The notes under the pieces: model-generated | Told to the model about the DNA's origin: nothing | The model's input: the letters and a program-made list of their open reading frames with translations, nothing else | The model's database searches: none | Position numbers and translations under genes: made by a program | From: Puccinellia tenuiflora | Lineage: Eukaryota > Streptophyta > Magnoliopsida > Poales > Poaceae | Assembly: GCA_012064385.1 (NCBI GenBank) | Contig: QRDG01001850.1 | Location: 624,371-688,370, forward strand | DNA length: 64,000 bases | Direction of reading: 5' to 3' | Shown: in pieces, positions 44,991 to 57,676 of the stretch | Layout of the letters: every line of letters starts with the position of its first letter | Position numbering within the stretch: position 1 is the first letter of the stretch

Positions 44991-47040
44991 TTGTTCGACT
45001 AAATTCAAGAGTGAGGGCCACGCCATTGCCTACATGTGGGCCCAGCCTGCCAGGTATGCTGGTAAAACGTGGTCAAGCGAAATCCCTCAAATCTCTAAAC
45101 TCCCCCAGAAATAGAGCAACCTAGTTGCTCCTCAGATTTAACTACGTGGCAGGTTCTCGCTCGAAATACTGGTGCCCACGAAATAAAAATTAAAAATTAG
45201 AGTGTGACACGAACGGGACACACCGCCAGGCTTCGGAGGTGCAAGTTTGGTCACAGTGTGTGACTTTGGGTCTACTCTTGTTCACCTATATATTATTATT
45301 TTTTAATCTACACGACCGTCTTTTGATTTGAGATAAAGTGAACACGAAATATATGCGTATCGATCAGTAGTTTCCATTTCCGTGCTCGGTTTTGAATTTC
45401 GTCGACTATAATTTGTTAATTTTGGACTGAAGTTTATACCCTTTTTAGAAGAATTTGTCAAATTCTTCTCACTCGTTAGGCCGTTTGAAATTTATTTTGA
45501 GGTGTAAATTAACCTCGCCGTTTCCCACAACTTTTGTATTGTAATTTTTCATTTTGACAGACATATATGTATAGATGTTATAATGCATGTATGTACGTAT
45601 TTACACTTAGCTTGTTGTATCATGATGTGCTTTTGTATGTTTGCGACCGTCGTGAACTTCACCGGTGCCGGTGCAGCTCGTGCTGCTACCTCCGCTGCCA
45701 CACTGCTTTTGTGCCGCACCGTTATCCCGCTCGCCGCTCCTCATGCGGCCATCACGTAGACAAATTTGTTCAAGTGCGGTGGTGTGAGGCAAGTTCACTA
45801 TATAGAGAAGTGGTGAGAATACACGAAAGTAATATATATAACCAAACATCCGTGTTTGTGTTTCTTCATATGAAGGAAAAATTAATACATGCAAGCAAAC
45901 ATAGTGCGAACATGATCCAGACCACCCTTAGTCAGGCTCTGATAGGCCACATATGGAAAAAGGCCGAAAATATGTGCGAGTAACCAAACATGCCCCTAGG
46001 ACCTCCTTTGGCCTTGGCTGCCCTCCTAGATGTCCTATCCCTCACCTGGGCTTTCCACCGAAAGCCGCCGCCGCCTCGAGCTCTGTAAATGCCTCAACTT
46101 CCAAGTCATCGCCAAGCTTGCGGGTCTCTCCAGCAGTGCTGCCGGCGCGGGACATCTCACCATCAAATTTCGATTCGAGCTCCCCCACCCATGATCTCGA
46201 GCATCGTAGCTCCCTCAACCATCTTCTTGATCCCCTCTATATGCCGCACCAAGCTCCTCTCCGCTAGATACATTTCAGCGGATATGTACGTCTTGTTTTG
46301 TTTCCTCTGCAATATCTAGAGTCGTTGCTCCTTCCACTAATGAAATGGAATTATTGTATGGTACCATCAATTATGTATGTGCACGTCGATAAAAATTATG
46401 TGCAATGAATCATGATTTATAAGGTGCTCCTGGATGTAGTTGAATCTAGAGTCGATAGAGTTCCTACATATACTTGTGTGTACTTTGAAGTTTGTGGGCA
46501 CAATCTACATATATGTATGTCATATAGTTGCTTGCATGTGAAATCTAGAATATGTATACTACGTAGGATCATATTAGAGAAGTATCACAGTCACACTCAT
46601 ATTTTTTATATTATAAATATATAACCAGTGGAATATCTGATATGTTCACATAGTGGGATGGATGATTATATTAGAAACTTTTTTGGTAGTACTTATCAGC
46701 AAATAAATTAATTTGTTAACTATTGTCATCATCTTTCCAATGTACTTAACACAAATTCAATTACTTTTTACTCCCTTGTAGTTGCTTACAACCAAATGAT
46801 TGTTGTCACCACATAGTGCATAGTGAATCTAAGCTTACCATTTTGGCCGCATTATCTCATAGGATAGGAGTGTGCAGTGCGTAATGTACATGATTGCGCC
46901 TTATGCTTACTTGCTCAACACGTGATGCGGTACTATTTGTTCCGTGTCGTAAAGTGGTTTGTGATGCATCGCTTATGAATATGATCCTGGTATTTCCATT
47001 TCCAACCAAACCTCCATTCTCTATCCGTTAAAATATAGCA
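44991..47040. other. Intergenic stretch without a recognised gene
   Basis: The best ORF is 104 codons at 45953-46267 (plus), with Ser/Pro-rich sequence and no known domain; another of 138 codons at 45567-45983 is Cys/His/Arg-rich and looks random. The part from about 46280 on is AT-rich with TATA-like and ATATGTA runs. Part of this may belong to the Helitron that ends at 47070. Confidence 0.45.
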
Positions 47041-47070
47041 GGCGCAGCAACGCGCGCCTTATCCTTCTAG
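47041..47070 (+). mobile_element. Helitron 3' terminus
   Basis: The segment has a short hairpin (GGCGC, loop, GCGCC at 47041-47058) followed by ttatccttCTAG and then T, matching the Helitron rule of a GC-rich hairpin about 10 bases before a terminal CTRR with insertion between A and T. The motif gcagcaacgcgcgcc is also common in grass Helitron ends. The matching 5' TC end was not found by eye, so only the terminus is called. Confidence 0.55.
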
Positions 47071-47984
47071 TTGTTCTCAATCCGTGACATCTCGGCTGAA
47101 TACAGGTAGTTCTTTTTAGAAACAATTACCACAAATAGGTACTAACTCGTTAACCTAGCCCAAATATGATAGTTCTATGAAATTTACGCTGAAATATTAG
47201 TTATAGATATTAAGTATAATTTAATTAATTTGTTTACTCAACACTGCTATAATTGTTTGTAGAGATACCTCTGGTGAACCTATGGCCTCTGGTCTATGTG
47301 TTAATATTCTTTACGCCACTCCCTCTACTTATTTTACTATTGTTTACCTACTGTACATTTTACTTATTTACTTTCATTTATCAATTCCTACCACACCATA
47401 CGTTTTAATACTTGTAACTAGCAGAACACGAGGCTTGATGAAGTTTCTGAAATGTCGGGACAAACTGTGTTTGGTTGTTGTGTGCAGGTGCTGATACTTG
47501 GTTGACGTCGTGATATCTCTTACTAGTTCGATAAATCTTGGTTATTAAATGAGGGGAAAACTTGCTACTTGACTACATCTTTTCCTCTTGGAGACCCAAC
47601 AACGTCTACCTAACACGTAAGCAACAAGCTGGGGCCTCTTGGTCCAAAAAATGGGTCGCCCGGGTCGCACCTTCCAGGGCTTGCCTAACCTAGATGGGCT
47701 TCATGCTTGGACGACATGCCTAAGCTTTATGGAGTTGTAACGGGCCGATCATCTGCCACATATCATGTTCGTGGTAGATTAATTGTGACATTAGACAGAA
47801 AATATGTTTACGTGGATGTACGGACGCATCCTACATCTCGACATACTAGCCATCGGGGGTGGCTAACATCAAGGAGAGAAGGGCAAGATGATGACGAAGG
47901 TTATTCAGAGCAGGATTGGCACGTCTCGTACCCAAATTTGGGTCCCCGTCGGTGGAGGAGCCCTACTCATACTATAAACTAATG
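47071..47984. other. Unassigned sequence
   Basis: AT-rich up to about 47500, then mixed composition. A 91-codon ORF (47707-47982, plus) contains VTGRSSATYHVRGRLIVTLD and an Arg-rich tail but has no domain I recognise. Nothing else is supported. Confidence 0.4.
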
Positions 47985-48480
47985 ATATCGATATAGTTCT
48001 GTTTGCAAGGTAGCCCCCAACTTAGAAGCTTAAGCGGCATGCTGTCGACTCCCATGTGTTCAATCTATCTCTAAGGGTGCCTCTAGGCTGCCTTTATATA
48101 GCGAAGAGATCTAGGGCTTAGAAGATGTCCCGAGTCGGTTTAGTTACAGAGTCCTAGACTAATCAGACCGGGCTTTCCATGTCTCGTACTCCAAGTCATC
48201 TAACACCATGCGGCGTGTCATCTCCTCAAGGAGCCGGCGTGGGATTTCTCATGCCGCCTAGGCCTTCGTCTTCACCTAGCCATCCATGGCCGCCCAATAT
48301 CTTTGTAGATACCACCGGTGCTGGGCCACCCTGGCCTGCTTGATTTTATCCATGTCGTGGGCCTACCTATTTGGTATTCCTTCGATAGGGACGCCGCTAC
48401 ACCCACCTTGTATGCCCCATACTCCATCTCGTACGTGATAGGTACTATTTTCATTCGAGTATGAGGACCTGACCCAACAT
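47985..48480 (-). repeat. Probable Gypsy LTR remnant with TATA box
   Basis: The plus strand phrase gtagcccccaac (about 48012) resembles the polypurine-tract junction of elements A, B and E. On the minus strand TATATAAAG occurs at 48091-48099 in the context cgctatataaaggcagcc. The segment gtgctgggccaccctggcctgc also resembles LTR sequence in elements A and E. Borders and family are uncertain. Confidence 0.3.
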
Positions 48481-48619
48481 CATACCTTCCTTCTAATTCA
48501 ACTTCCTCACTTATATAGTTCCATTATTTTCGAAACTTCTCTTACTCTTTTCATAACCTCGACATATCTCGTACTTATGACAAATATCATCACTTTCTCC
48601 GTGTTGTCAACATACTCGC

Positions 48620-49954
48620 TGATGACGTGGATCACACGTTCGCTGGGAGACCCCAAGAGGAAGGTATGATGCAGCAAAGCAGCAGTTTTCCTTGATTACA
48701 AAACCAAGGTTATCGAACCAGTAGGACTTGGAGAAGGCTTAGCAAGGTGTCAACGGTGCTAGAAAAGAGGTGTTGTCGGCGTGCTGACGTGGACCTGCAC
48801 ACAATCACAAACAAACTACTTTGCCCCAACGAAACAGAGAGGTTGTCAATCTCTCCGGCTTGCTGAACACAAAGAATTAAATGTTTGGATGTAAAATATG
48901 ATGAGAGTGAAATATGACCAGCGAGCAAATGATGATGAAAAGCTATGAAAACGGTTGTAAGCAATGTAGGAAAATAGGACCGGGATCCACAGTTCACTAC
49001 AGGTGTCTCTCCAAAAGATATACATGATGGGTAAACAAATTACAGCATGACAATTGACAAAATTGTGGGCGCACAACAAGGCTATCATAAAACAATATAG
49101 TTCACCGTTTCATCTAATATGGGCATTACGTCAAAATACATAAACCGTCTTCCAACTGCATCTATGACTAATAATCCACCTTGGGATCGCTATCCAGCAT
49201 GTCACCCAAAAGTATTAAGTTGCAAGCAACAGATCATTGCAATAAGCAAAATTCATAATGTAAGCAATGTAAATAACACAAGGAAATCACACCGATGTTT
49301 TCTCCCTAGTGGCAACAGCACATCTCTTGTCTTAATAGTTTCTGTCAGCCCGAGCTCAGACAAGAGAGGCATGAACCCGCTATCTAGCATAAATACTCCC
49401 TCATACAACACTAATAATTACTTGGCCAAAGCATCCACTAGCATCAGAGAGCATGCAAGATCATAGATAAAACACAACACAAAGATGAAAAAAAGCAATT
49501 ACTTCCACAATTCATCGGATCCATGCAAACACAATCATGTAGCAGTTACAGATAATATGATCTTGATCATGATAGGCAGCTCACAAGATCTAAACAATAT
49601 AGTACAAGGAGGATAGACAACCATCTAGCTACTGCTATGGATCCGTAGTCCTGTGGTGGACTACTCACGCATCACTTCGGAGGCAGGCATGGTGGTGTAG
49701 ATGCCTCCGGTGTCGATTCCCCTCTCCGGCAGGGTGCTGGGAAGAGTTGCAGAACCCTCCCGAACTAGGGTTGGAGATGGCGGCGGCCTCGGACGTCTTC
49801 TGGAAAATATGATCGGGTTCCTTAGGGTTTTTGCGTCGAGGGGGAATTTATAGGCGAAGAGGCGACGTGATGAGGTGGGCCACCTGCCCAGGTGGGGTCC
49901 AGGCGCGGCCTAAGGGGGGCCGTGGCCAGGTGGCGTTTGGAGCCCCTGGGGCTC
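48620..49954 (-). repeat. Athila-like LTR, truncated by element E
   Basis: The block order matches the LTR at 2608-4210: agcagttttcc near the 3' end, ccagtaggactt, gtggacctgcacaca, gggatcgctatccagc, attaagttgcaagcaaca and a GC-rich ctccggcagggtgc segment. The minus-strand start (TGATACG expected) is missing because element E's LTR begins at 49955. No PBS lies left of 48620, so this is a solo or recombined LTR. Confidence 0.65.
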
Positions 49955-50458
49955 TGTCGTGGTATTGTCGAATCTAGCGGAGACAGGGGTGCCATCCGGC
50001 TAGGTAGAGAGGTGGGTGAAGGAGATGTAGGTAATTCCGGTGACGGGATGAGCACGAGTTTACCCAGCTTCGGATCTCGCAACGGTGGCAAAACCCTACG
50101 TGCTGCCATAATTCACTATAAGGCAATATGAGCCAATTACAATGAAAGTTAGAGCGTGCCCTGAGGCGTCCCTTAGGCCGGCTTATAAAGGCGTCCGGAC
50201 CTAGGGCTTGCAGGAAGAAACCTAACCGACTAATTTACAGAGTTCTACTCTAATCCGGCTTGGGCCTTGCCTTGGGAGCTAAATCGACTATAATGCAGGC
50301 CGCCTTCTGGAACCTTCCCTTAGCCGGATGGGCCTCCTGCGCTTCATCGTACTGGGACGCCCGGTAAGCCGGATTCGGCTTACCACCACTATGGGCCACC
50401 TTGGTACGTTGGCTTTTAGTCACTTCCGTGATGATACTTGTTCGGCATATCCCCAACA
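49955..50458 (-). repeat. 3' LTR of Tat-like element E (504 bp)
   Basis: On the minus strand the LTR runs from TGTTGGGGATATGCCGAAC to CAATACCACGACA. A TATA-like ttataa lies at 50183-50188, and the phrase gaagctgggtaaactc lies near the 3' end. It is followed on the plus side by gtagcccccgg, the polypurine tract on the minus strand. The right half is nearly identical to the remnant at 8377-8608, so A and E are copies of one family. Confidence 0.7.
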
Positions 50459-50792
50459 GTAGCCCCCGGAAAGTTTAAAGTTCTTCAGCGGTCGGCTTTC
50501 ATCTCTCGGCAATAAGTTGGCCGGCAAACTCTTCATCCGTTGTAAAAACTTGGAGCATTCCTAGAATCTTTTAGTCTTCAAGACATGCCGAACAACTTTG
50601 TCGATCCTTGTATGTCGACGTCTTATGTCGGAAAAACACTTGAGTGTTTAAACGACACGTGTCCGGTGATTTGACGGGTCCGTCAGACTCGGCAGAACGA
50701 GTTGAATGGCATCTTTGAATGCGGGGGCTAGTTTGTGTTTTCCCGCGTAAGAAACGAGGCGTCGGAGAGAAGGATCTCCCCCATAACTTCAT
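50459..50792 (-). mobile_element. Internal 3' end of element E, truncated
   Basis: This part aligns with 8609-8930 of element A: gtcggcttt, ttgacg, tttgaatgc and gagaaggatctcc occur in the same order. In A this region leads into the antisense promoter and gene; in E it is cut at 50793 by another LTR fragment, so the antisense gene is missing. Confidence 0.6.
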
Positions 50793-51054
50793 GTAGCACC
50801 CTCACTTTGAAAAGCAAGAATACATCGTGAATATGCTAGGCCCTGGATCGAGTATGGCTAGCATTCACCAACAGGATGTAATATCATGCATAAATGTTAA
50901 ACGTTATTACATCGCACGTACGAATGATCCAAAAATAAAGTACTTTATTACAACTTCGCATAGCCGAAGCTAGCTTAAAATAAATATAGTTCCACAAGTA
51001 TTATTCAGAGTTCAAGCAGCAAACAAATAACAAAGAGCTCCATCATCTTCATGG
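50793..51054 (-). repeat. Fragment of another LTR
   Basis: The plus strand starts tgtagcaccctcac right where element E breaks off, the form of a Gypsy LTR 3' end (gagggtgctaca on the minus strand). It is cut after 262 bp by the Angela-like LTR. No coding content. Confidence 0.4.
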
Positions 51055-52970
51055 TGAAGGGGTCGCAGCATGGAAAACAAAAATTTTCTACGCGGCAAAG
51101 CGGAATAAACCCCAAGGATCTAGATCTACGAGATGAAGATAGCGAAGATGAGATCCAATCTCTTACCCTCGAAGATCAACAAACGCGTTTTGTCGGTGCA
51201 GGGGTTGGCTAGTCGATCCCCGCAACTAGACTCGTCTAGTCCCGAGGAGATGTATTATCCTCGAGATCCAATCCGGTGAAGTGCAGCAACGGGCAGCACC
51301 TCCGCGGCGTCCACACGTACAGCTCGATGAAGACGTCAACTCCTTGATCCCGCAAGCGAGAAGACGTGGCCTTGATGATCTCAGCAGCACGACGGTAGTG
51401 CCGGTGACGATGACGATCTCCGCGAGCAGGGCTTCGCCAAGCCAAGCAAGAGGAGAGGGAGAGGACAAGGCGGCGCAGCAGCCCTAGGGCAAGGGGTGGT
51501 GCGGCTAGGTGTGGTGGTGAGGCGGCGGCAGCCCTCCGGGAGAGGAGGGGTGCGGCTAGGGTAGATGGGAGAGAGGGGGGTGCGGCTAGGGGGGGTGGTG
51601 CGGCAGCCTCCAAGGTTGTATTGCGCCCCCCCCCCCTTCCCTCCTTTATATAGGTGGCGGCTAGGTCAAGGGGAGGGGGCCGGCCGGCCCCTCCTTACTT
51701 GCCCCCCAAGTTGGAGTCCAACAAGGACTCCTCCTTGGGCCCTTTCCTAAAGGGGTGGGAGCCCACCTCCTAGTCCAACTAGGAGTGGGACTCCCCTCCT
51801 AGTCATGCCGCACCAGCCCATGTGGGCTTAGGTGGTGCGCCCCACCAAGGTGGTGGCTGCACCCCTTTGCACCATGTGGGCCCCATACAAATTATGGTCC
51901 CACTTCTAGACCCTTCTAGAACACTCCGGAACCTTCCGGTACCCTTTAAATAATTTCCGGAACTTTTCCGAAACCTCCGGAAACCACTTTCCATATATGA
52001 ATCTTATTCTCCGGACTCCTCCGGAACTCCTCGTGACGTCCAGGATCCCATCCAAGACTCCGAATCACCATTCGTTCACTTCATCATTTAATTCATCGCA
52101 AAACCTAATTTCATCGGAACGTTAAGTGTGTGACCCTACGGGTTCGAGAATGCATAGACATGATCATATCAATAACTAATAGCGGGACCGGGATGTCCAT
52201 ATTAATTCCTATACACTCAACGAAAACCTTTTCTCGGTTGAACCACGATGCCGGAGATTCAATTAATCTCATATACGATTCCCTTTGTCTCACGATATTT
52301 TACTTGCCCGAGATATAATCGTTGACATCCCCATGTCTAGTTTAATCTCGTTACCGGCAAGTTCTCTTTACTCGTCCATAATATAGGATCCCGGTGATTA
52401 CAACTTAATCACATGTCTGCAGACTCTTGATGCTATATTACCGAGAAGGCCTGGAGATATCTTCTCCGTCACATGGAGGGACAAATTCCACTCTCGATTC
52501 ATATCACCCAACAACCCACCATCGGAGATACCTGAAAGCCACCTTTATAATCACCCAGTTACGAAGTGACGTTTGATGTCCACAAAGTATTCCTCCGGTG
52601 AACGGGAGTGATATAATCTCATGGTCTAAGGAAACTATATTTGGCATATTAAAAGTGTTGACAACAAAACTTTTGTGACACGATTAATTGCAACTCTTTA
52701 TTTGGGTCATGTCCATCACACCATTACTCCTAATGATATGACTCCGTTATCAAGTGACTATAACAAGTCCATAGTTAGGAAACTCTAACTATCTCTTGAT
52801 CAACGAACTAGTCCTGTAGAGGCTCACTAGGGACTCCGGGTGTTTATATTTCCACACATGTATTATGTTTCCATTTAATACAATTATAGCATGGATAATA
52901 AACTATTATCATAAACTTGAATATGCTTAATAAACCATTTTATTATTGCCTCTAGGGCATATTCCCAACA
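51055..52970 (-). repeat. 3' LTR of the Angela-like element
   Basis: The LTR is 1916 bp, TGTTGGGAATATGCCCTAGA to CCCCTTCA on the minus strand. The start is the Angela/BARE1 hallmark. A GC-rich zone at about 51230-51830 holds a C12-13 run and overlaps long chance ORFs. The tataaa-like tttatata near 51645 on the plus strand gives a TATA box on the minus strand. Confidence 0.88.
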
Positions 52971-55786
52971 GTCTCCCACTTGCACTAGAGTCAATAATCT
53001 AGTTTACATTTCCGCGATCCAACACCCATGGAGTCTCACTCATGAAGTCTCAGTGCTGATCATGTTTGCTTGTGGAAGAGGTTCCGTCCGTACTCTGTAC
53101 CTTTACAGTTCTTTATGTCCTTTGCAAAATTGTAACTGTCACCTAAATTGACATTACTTTATCATCACATGATAAACTTCTTATCATCCCATGATAAAAT
53201 CATTATCATATAATGCATATAATATGTTTGGTTATAGAGTGAGATAATCATATCCTTTCATGCCCATATGTATGATTAGTCAATTGAACTTTCTCATAAT
53301 ACATGCATCTGGAACTCACTCAATCTTGAAACAACTTTCTCAAACCAAAATATTATATCTTATTTCAATCCTTGAATTAACCATATACTCCTATATGTTG
53401 TAGACTTAACAAATCAACAGTGAACCTTGTCACTTTGACATTTCCGATCATGCTTTCGCTGTGCTACTCTGCTATTAAGAGATCCCTAATTTAGTCTGGC
53501 TTTATGACTTCAACCAAGTCCACCATTTTCTAAATTTATCTCAATCTCATGAAAAATGACTCCTCATTCAACATGTTCTTACAATTAAGAACTTGGGCCA
53601 CATATCGTCACATACAAACATATGGCTCTTATACATTGAGATCTATGAACAATTCACATTGAATTCCAACATATCCTCTAACCATCAATTTTGTACTGAG
53701 TTCTCTAACTCAATGCTTCACCTATATATCACAATGAGATGAACCATTCTTCTCTTGTTTTATTTTGAACTCCTTCAAAAACTTGTATAGGAAAAACACC
53801 CTGACTTTGATATTTATCAAACTTATCTATCCTCCATAGATACATTCATCTACATGAATATTTGACGTTTCAAACTAACTTCATAAGTTATGCATTGGTC
53901 CATGATAACATTTACAACATTTATGAAATCTCCATTTCATTCAAACACTATGTTGTAAACTCCCACTCAAATATACCTCATACACATATTAAATTGTGAA
54001 AACACAGTGGCTCCCACTCAGAAATATGTTATCTTTATATTTGACCATGATTAACTAGCTCCCACTCAAACATATGTCACCACATATTTCGATTATGGAA
54101 ATTAATTTCTGCTCTAACTTAATATATGTCACCACATATCTTAATTAGATCTCACTCAGTTTCCTATGCACTTTCTCGACACTTTGGACTCCTCCAAAAC
54201 TCTTAACTCTTAAGATTCGAGAACTCATATACGAAACACCAGCACTTTGCCAGCTCTAAGTTTTATTTATTCCACGCAAACTCTTTTGCATAAATAAATA
54301 TGTGAAACATTCTTTTCACAAAATCAAGTAACAATTACTTTATGATCTAAACTTGAAGTAGAATGACTTTAGTCACTTTCGTATTTAAAGTTTCTATTTC
54401 TTCTTTTGTAGTTTTGTAGGTATGTCTTGTTTCTCAAAACATGACAAGTAAATCATGAATATTATTTTGCAACTTTTGACAAAATTCATATTCTTGAATC
54501 CTACTTCTCTTTAGACAAGCTAAACCATAATTCAATGATCACCATCATCAAAAACCTTTTATGTGTCAAGTTTTAACCAACATAGCACTTTACATATGTG
54601 CCACTTGATACATAAACATGCAAGGTTAATCTTTCTAAACTTATTCCAACAAATCTTTTATCCATGAAACAATTTCACGATAAAACCACTAAAATACATA
54701 ACACAACCAAACGCATTGGTTTGTCCCTTTTAGTCTCACATTGTGGAATCTCTATTCATAATCTCATATGAACATTCTACAAAACTTTATTTGCTTTGGC
54801 TTTTAATTATCTCATAATTATTGAAACCACTATTTCACATAACTCATATGCAAAATGCAAATCATTAAATAGATCCTTTATTTAAAACAGAGTGTTATCA
54901 AAATAAATCTAAATGATACTAATGAAACCTTAAAAACTAAGACCCTTCTTTTATGACCACATAATATCAAATATAATGTGATTACAATTCTTTAGGTTTA
55001 TCAAAACACCTTTTGAATAATCTCTAAACATTGTAATTTGTGATAACACTTGTCACAAGTCACCATACTAAAACAATAACTCAAATATTTTGTCTCTTTT
55101 GATCAAATCGAAAAGACTCAATTATCTTGTTAACTTAATATCCTTTACTTCCTTGATCTTATCATGACATGAATAAATACTCCTATTTACTCATTCACGA
55201 TAAAATAATGATGTCTTTTATTTACTGAAAAATACAACCAACACTTGTGTTTATTTTCAGCAACTCATGGCATTTTCAGAAAAATGGCATTTTTAATCAC
55301 ACTACTTAGTGATGCGCATCAACATGCTCTTCAGCACTAATAGTACAATTAAAACAATTCTCATCATTAAGTATTGGATATTTTAGTATGTGTTTATTTT
55401 ATAAGTGTTTAACTAATTATCGTTTAAATCTAGCAAAGGACAATAATCTCATAATCGAAACGTGATCTCCAAAAAGGATTACTCATGAAAATAGAACAAC
55501 CACTTGTCTTTAACATGAATGACCGTCTCACAAACCGAGACACACTAATTTAAGATCACACTTAATTCGATTACAAAACTCTTTCAAATCCTCTAATTTA
55601 AAACGATAAATGTAGAAGTAGAACATCGCCAGCATCAACTCCTTGATTGCCATCTTCCGCGAGATCCACTCAGTCCCTCCATGCACTTCTCAAACGGCAG
55701 GCCCTGTTTTCATAAAACAGCACAAGTATCAAATACTTAGCTCACCACAAGTGTAAATGGGACATTAAACATTTATAACTAGTATA
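52971..55786 (-). other. Non-coding internal region in the place of pol
   Basis: About 2.8 kb of AT-rich sequence without an ORF above 60 codons. It contains repeated phrases such as ctcccactcaaa and tatgtcaccacatat around 53960-54150. The first bases (gtctcccacttgcactagag) are the polypurine tract and the last bit of the internal region typical of Angela/BARE1. Confidence 0.65.
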
Positions 55787-56416
55787 TCAAAATATACCTT
55801 CTGCGTTGACTCCTCCGCCTGCTACGGGATTCCTTTCGATCTGACGAAGTCGAGACATCAGTTCCGGATAAGTGATCGAATCCCTTTCCTTTACATAGTC
55901 TCTGACACAATTCTTGAATTTGGGATGAAGCGAATGCAACAACCCATCTATCGCGAATTCGTCACTCATCTCCACATCCCAAGCATCCATCAGAGTGTGA
56001 TATATCCTATACATCTTCTTCAGATGATCCTCTAAGCGATCATTTTCTTCCATCTTAGTTGAAAGAAACACACCCAGACCTTCAAACCTCGCAATCCTCA
56101 CTTGTGCTATGAACATTTCCTTTAGCTTAGTGACAGTCTCAATGGCACTCAAGTTATTGAATTGTTTGGATAGGTCTGAATTCATGAAGACACTCATCAA
56201 CCAATTGACTTGAGTGTGAGTCTTACTCCGACTGAGCCAATCCATACGTTTGTTGTAACTCGCAGAATCATCGGGTTTTTCTTCTAAGGGTTCATGTAAC
56301 ACGTAGAGCTGATCATTGGTTGATAGGACTTCTCTAAGACGTTCATACCACTCGATGAAGTTTGACCCATCGAGACGCAGCTCCTCAGCAAGAAACATAC
56401 TACTGTAGTCGGCCAT
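55787..56416 (-). CDS. gag: Copia gag (UBN2 type)
   Basis: A single open frame of 209 codons starts at ATG 56416 (MADYSSMFLAEELRLDGSNF). The Copia gag signature is clear: LDGSNFIEWYERLREVL, then FNNLSAIETVTKLKEMF, LEDHLKKMYRIYHTLMDA and a C-terminal part ending near NPVAGGGVNAEGIF. There is no CCHC knuckle, as the frame stops before the place where one would be expected, so gag may be shortened at the C-terminus. The frame is unbroken. It would form particles that package the element's RNA. Position just downstream of the Angela leader is as expected. Confidence 0.8.
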   Translation of the reverse strand: MADYSSMFLAEELRLDGSNFIEWYERLREVLSTNDQLYVLHEPLEEKPDDSASYNKRMDWLSRSKTHTQVNWLMSVFMNSDLSKQFNNLSAIETVTKLKEMFIAQVRIARFEGLGVFLSTKMEENDRLEDHLKKMYRIYHTLMDAWDVEMSDEFAIDGLLHSLHPKFKNCVRDYVKERDSITYPELMSRLRQIERNPVAGGGVNAEGIF

Positions 56417-57662
56417 GATCTACAAGGATTTTGCAAAGACATCTTTAGGACACTTGTTTATGATAATTTTAGTTCAATTTAATCAAATTAACGAACTCCC
56501 ACTAAACTCAACATCTCTCCGGTTGATTAGTGACACACGATCCAAATCCACTACACCACCACCGATCATCACGTGAGATGATGTAGTTTCAATGGTGAAC
56601 AACTCAGTGTTGATCATATCATTCATATGACTCGTGTTTAACCTTTCGGTTCCGTGTTCCCGAGGCCATGTCTGTACATGCTAGGCTCGTCAAGACAACC
56701 GTAGTATTTCTGCTTGTGCAAACTGGCTTGCACCCGTTGTATGTGAACGTTGAATCTATCACACCCGATCATCACGTGATGCTTCGAAACGACGAACTTT
56801 CGCAACGGCGCATACTAGGGGAGAACACTTAATTATCTTGATATTAACATGAGAGATCACCTTATCATGCTACCGTCGCGATCACATCTAAGCATAACAA
56901 TAAGGTGCATAAAAGGGATTAACATCACATGCAATTCATAATTGTGATATGATATGGCCTTTCTTCATATGCTCTTAGATCTCCATCTTCAAAGCACCGG
57001 CAAGATCTCCATCTCCGGCATGATCTCCATCATCTTGGCGCCATCACCATGGTTGTCCACCAACTATTGCAACTACAACTAATGCTACTCTTAGCAATAA
57101 AGCAAAGCAATTACATGGTGATTTCATTGACACGCAGGTCACATAAAATAATAGACAACCATATGGCTCCTGCCAGTTGCCGTACTCGTCGACATGCAAG
57201 TCGCGAAATATTACAAACATGATCATTGCATACATTATCACAAATCACATTGGCCATATCACATCACTTGACCCCCTCTGCAAAAACAAGTTAGACGCCT
57301 CTACTTTGTTTATGCAAATTTTACGTGGCTTGGGTCAACGAGATAGAACCGTTCTAATCTACGCAAAACCACAACGGTGATATAATAGTTGCTTATTTAC
57401 TCATCCTTTTGAAAGGCCTTCCATTGAAAATTGCATCCTCACTAAAGCAAGAGAAACAGACACCCGCCAGCCACTTATGCAAAACAAGTTGCATGTCAGT
57501 CGTGGAACCGGTCTCTCGTGCGTGGACGAGTAAGGTTGGTCCGGGCCGCTTCAATCTCACAATACCGCAAAGATGCAAAGTGCACGCGAGAAGGTAGCAA
57601 CATAAAATATCAACGCCCACAACTCCTTGTGTTCTAATCGCATCAACACCTACGAAGATCTA
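56417..57662 (-). other. Angela/BARE1-type untranslated leader
   Basis: The stretch between gag and PBS has the usual leader blocks, for example gaactcccactaaactca (about 56494), caccgatcatcacgtg and the repeated cacccgatcatcacgtga (about 56763). Short upstream ORFs occur but none is convincing. Packaging signals would be expected here, but none is individually identified. Confidence 0.65.
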
Positions 57663-57676
57663 GGCTCTGATACCAC
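57663..57676 (-). other. Primer-binding site, tRNA-iMet type
   Basis: The minus strand reads GTGGTATCAGAGCC directly after the LTR end CCCCTTCA. It defines the right LTR as the 5' LTR. Confidence 0.88.

Noticed and set aside
45953..46267. 104-codon Ser/Pro-rich ORF as a possible host first exon
   Set aside because: No domain and no convincing continuation downstream in the AT-rich sequence; evidence is too weak.
51236..51613. 125-codon ORF, and its copy at 57858-58256
   Set aside because: Both lie in the GC-rich leader part of the Angela-like LTRs; duplicates exist because the LTRs are duplicates.
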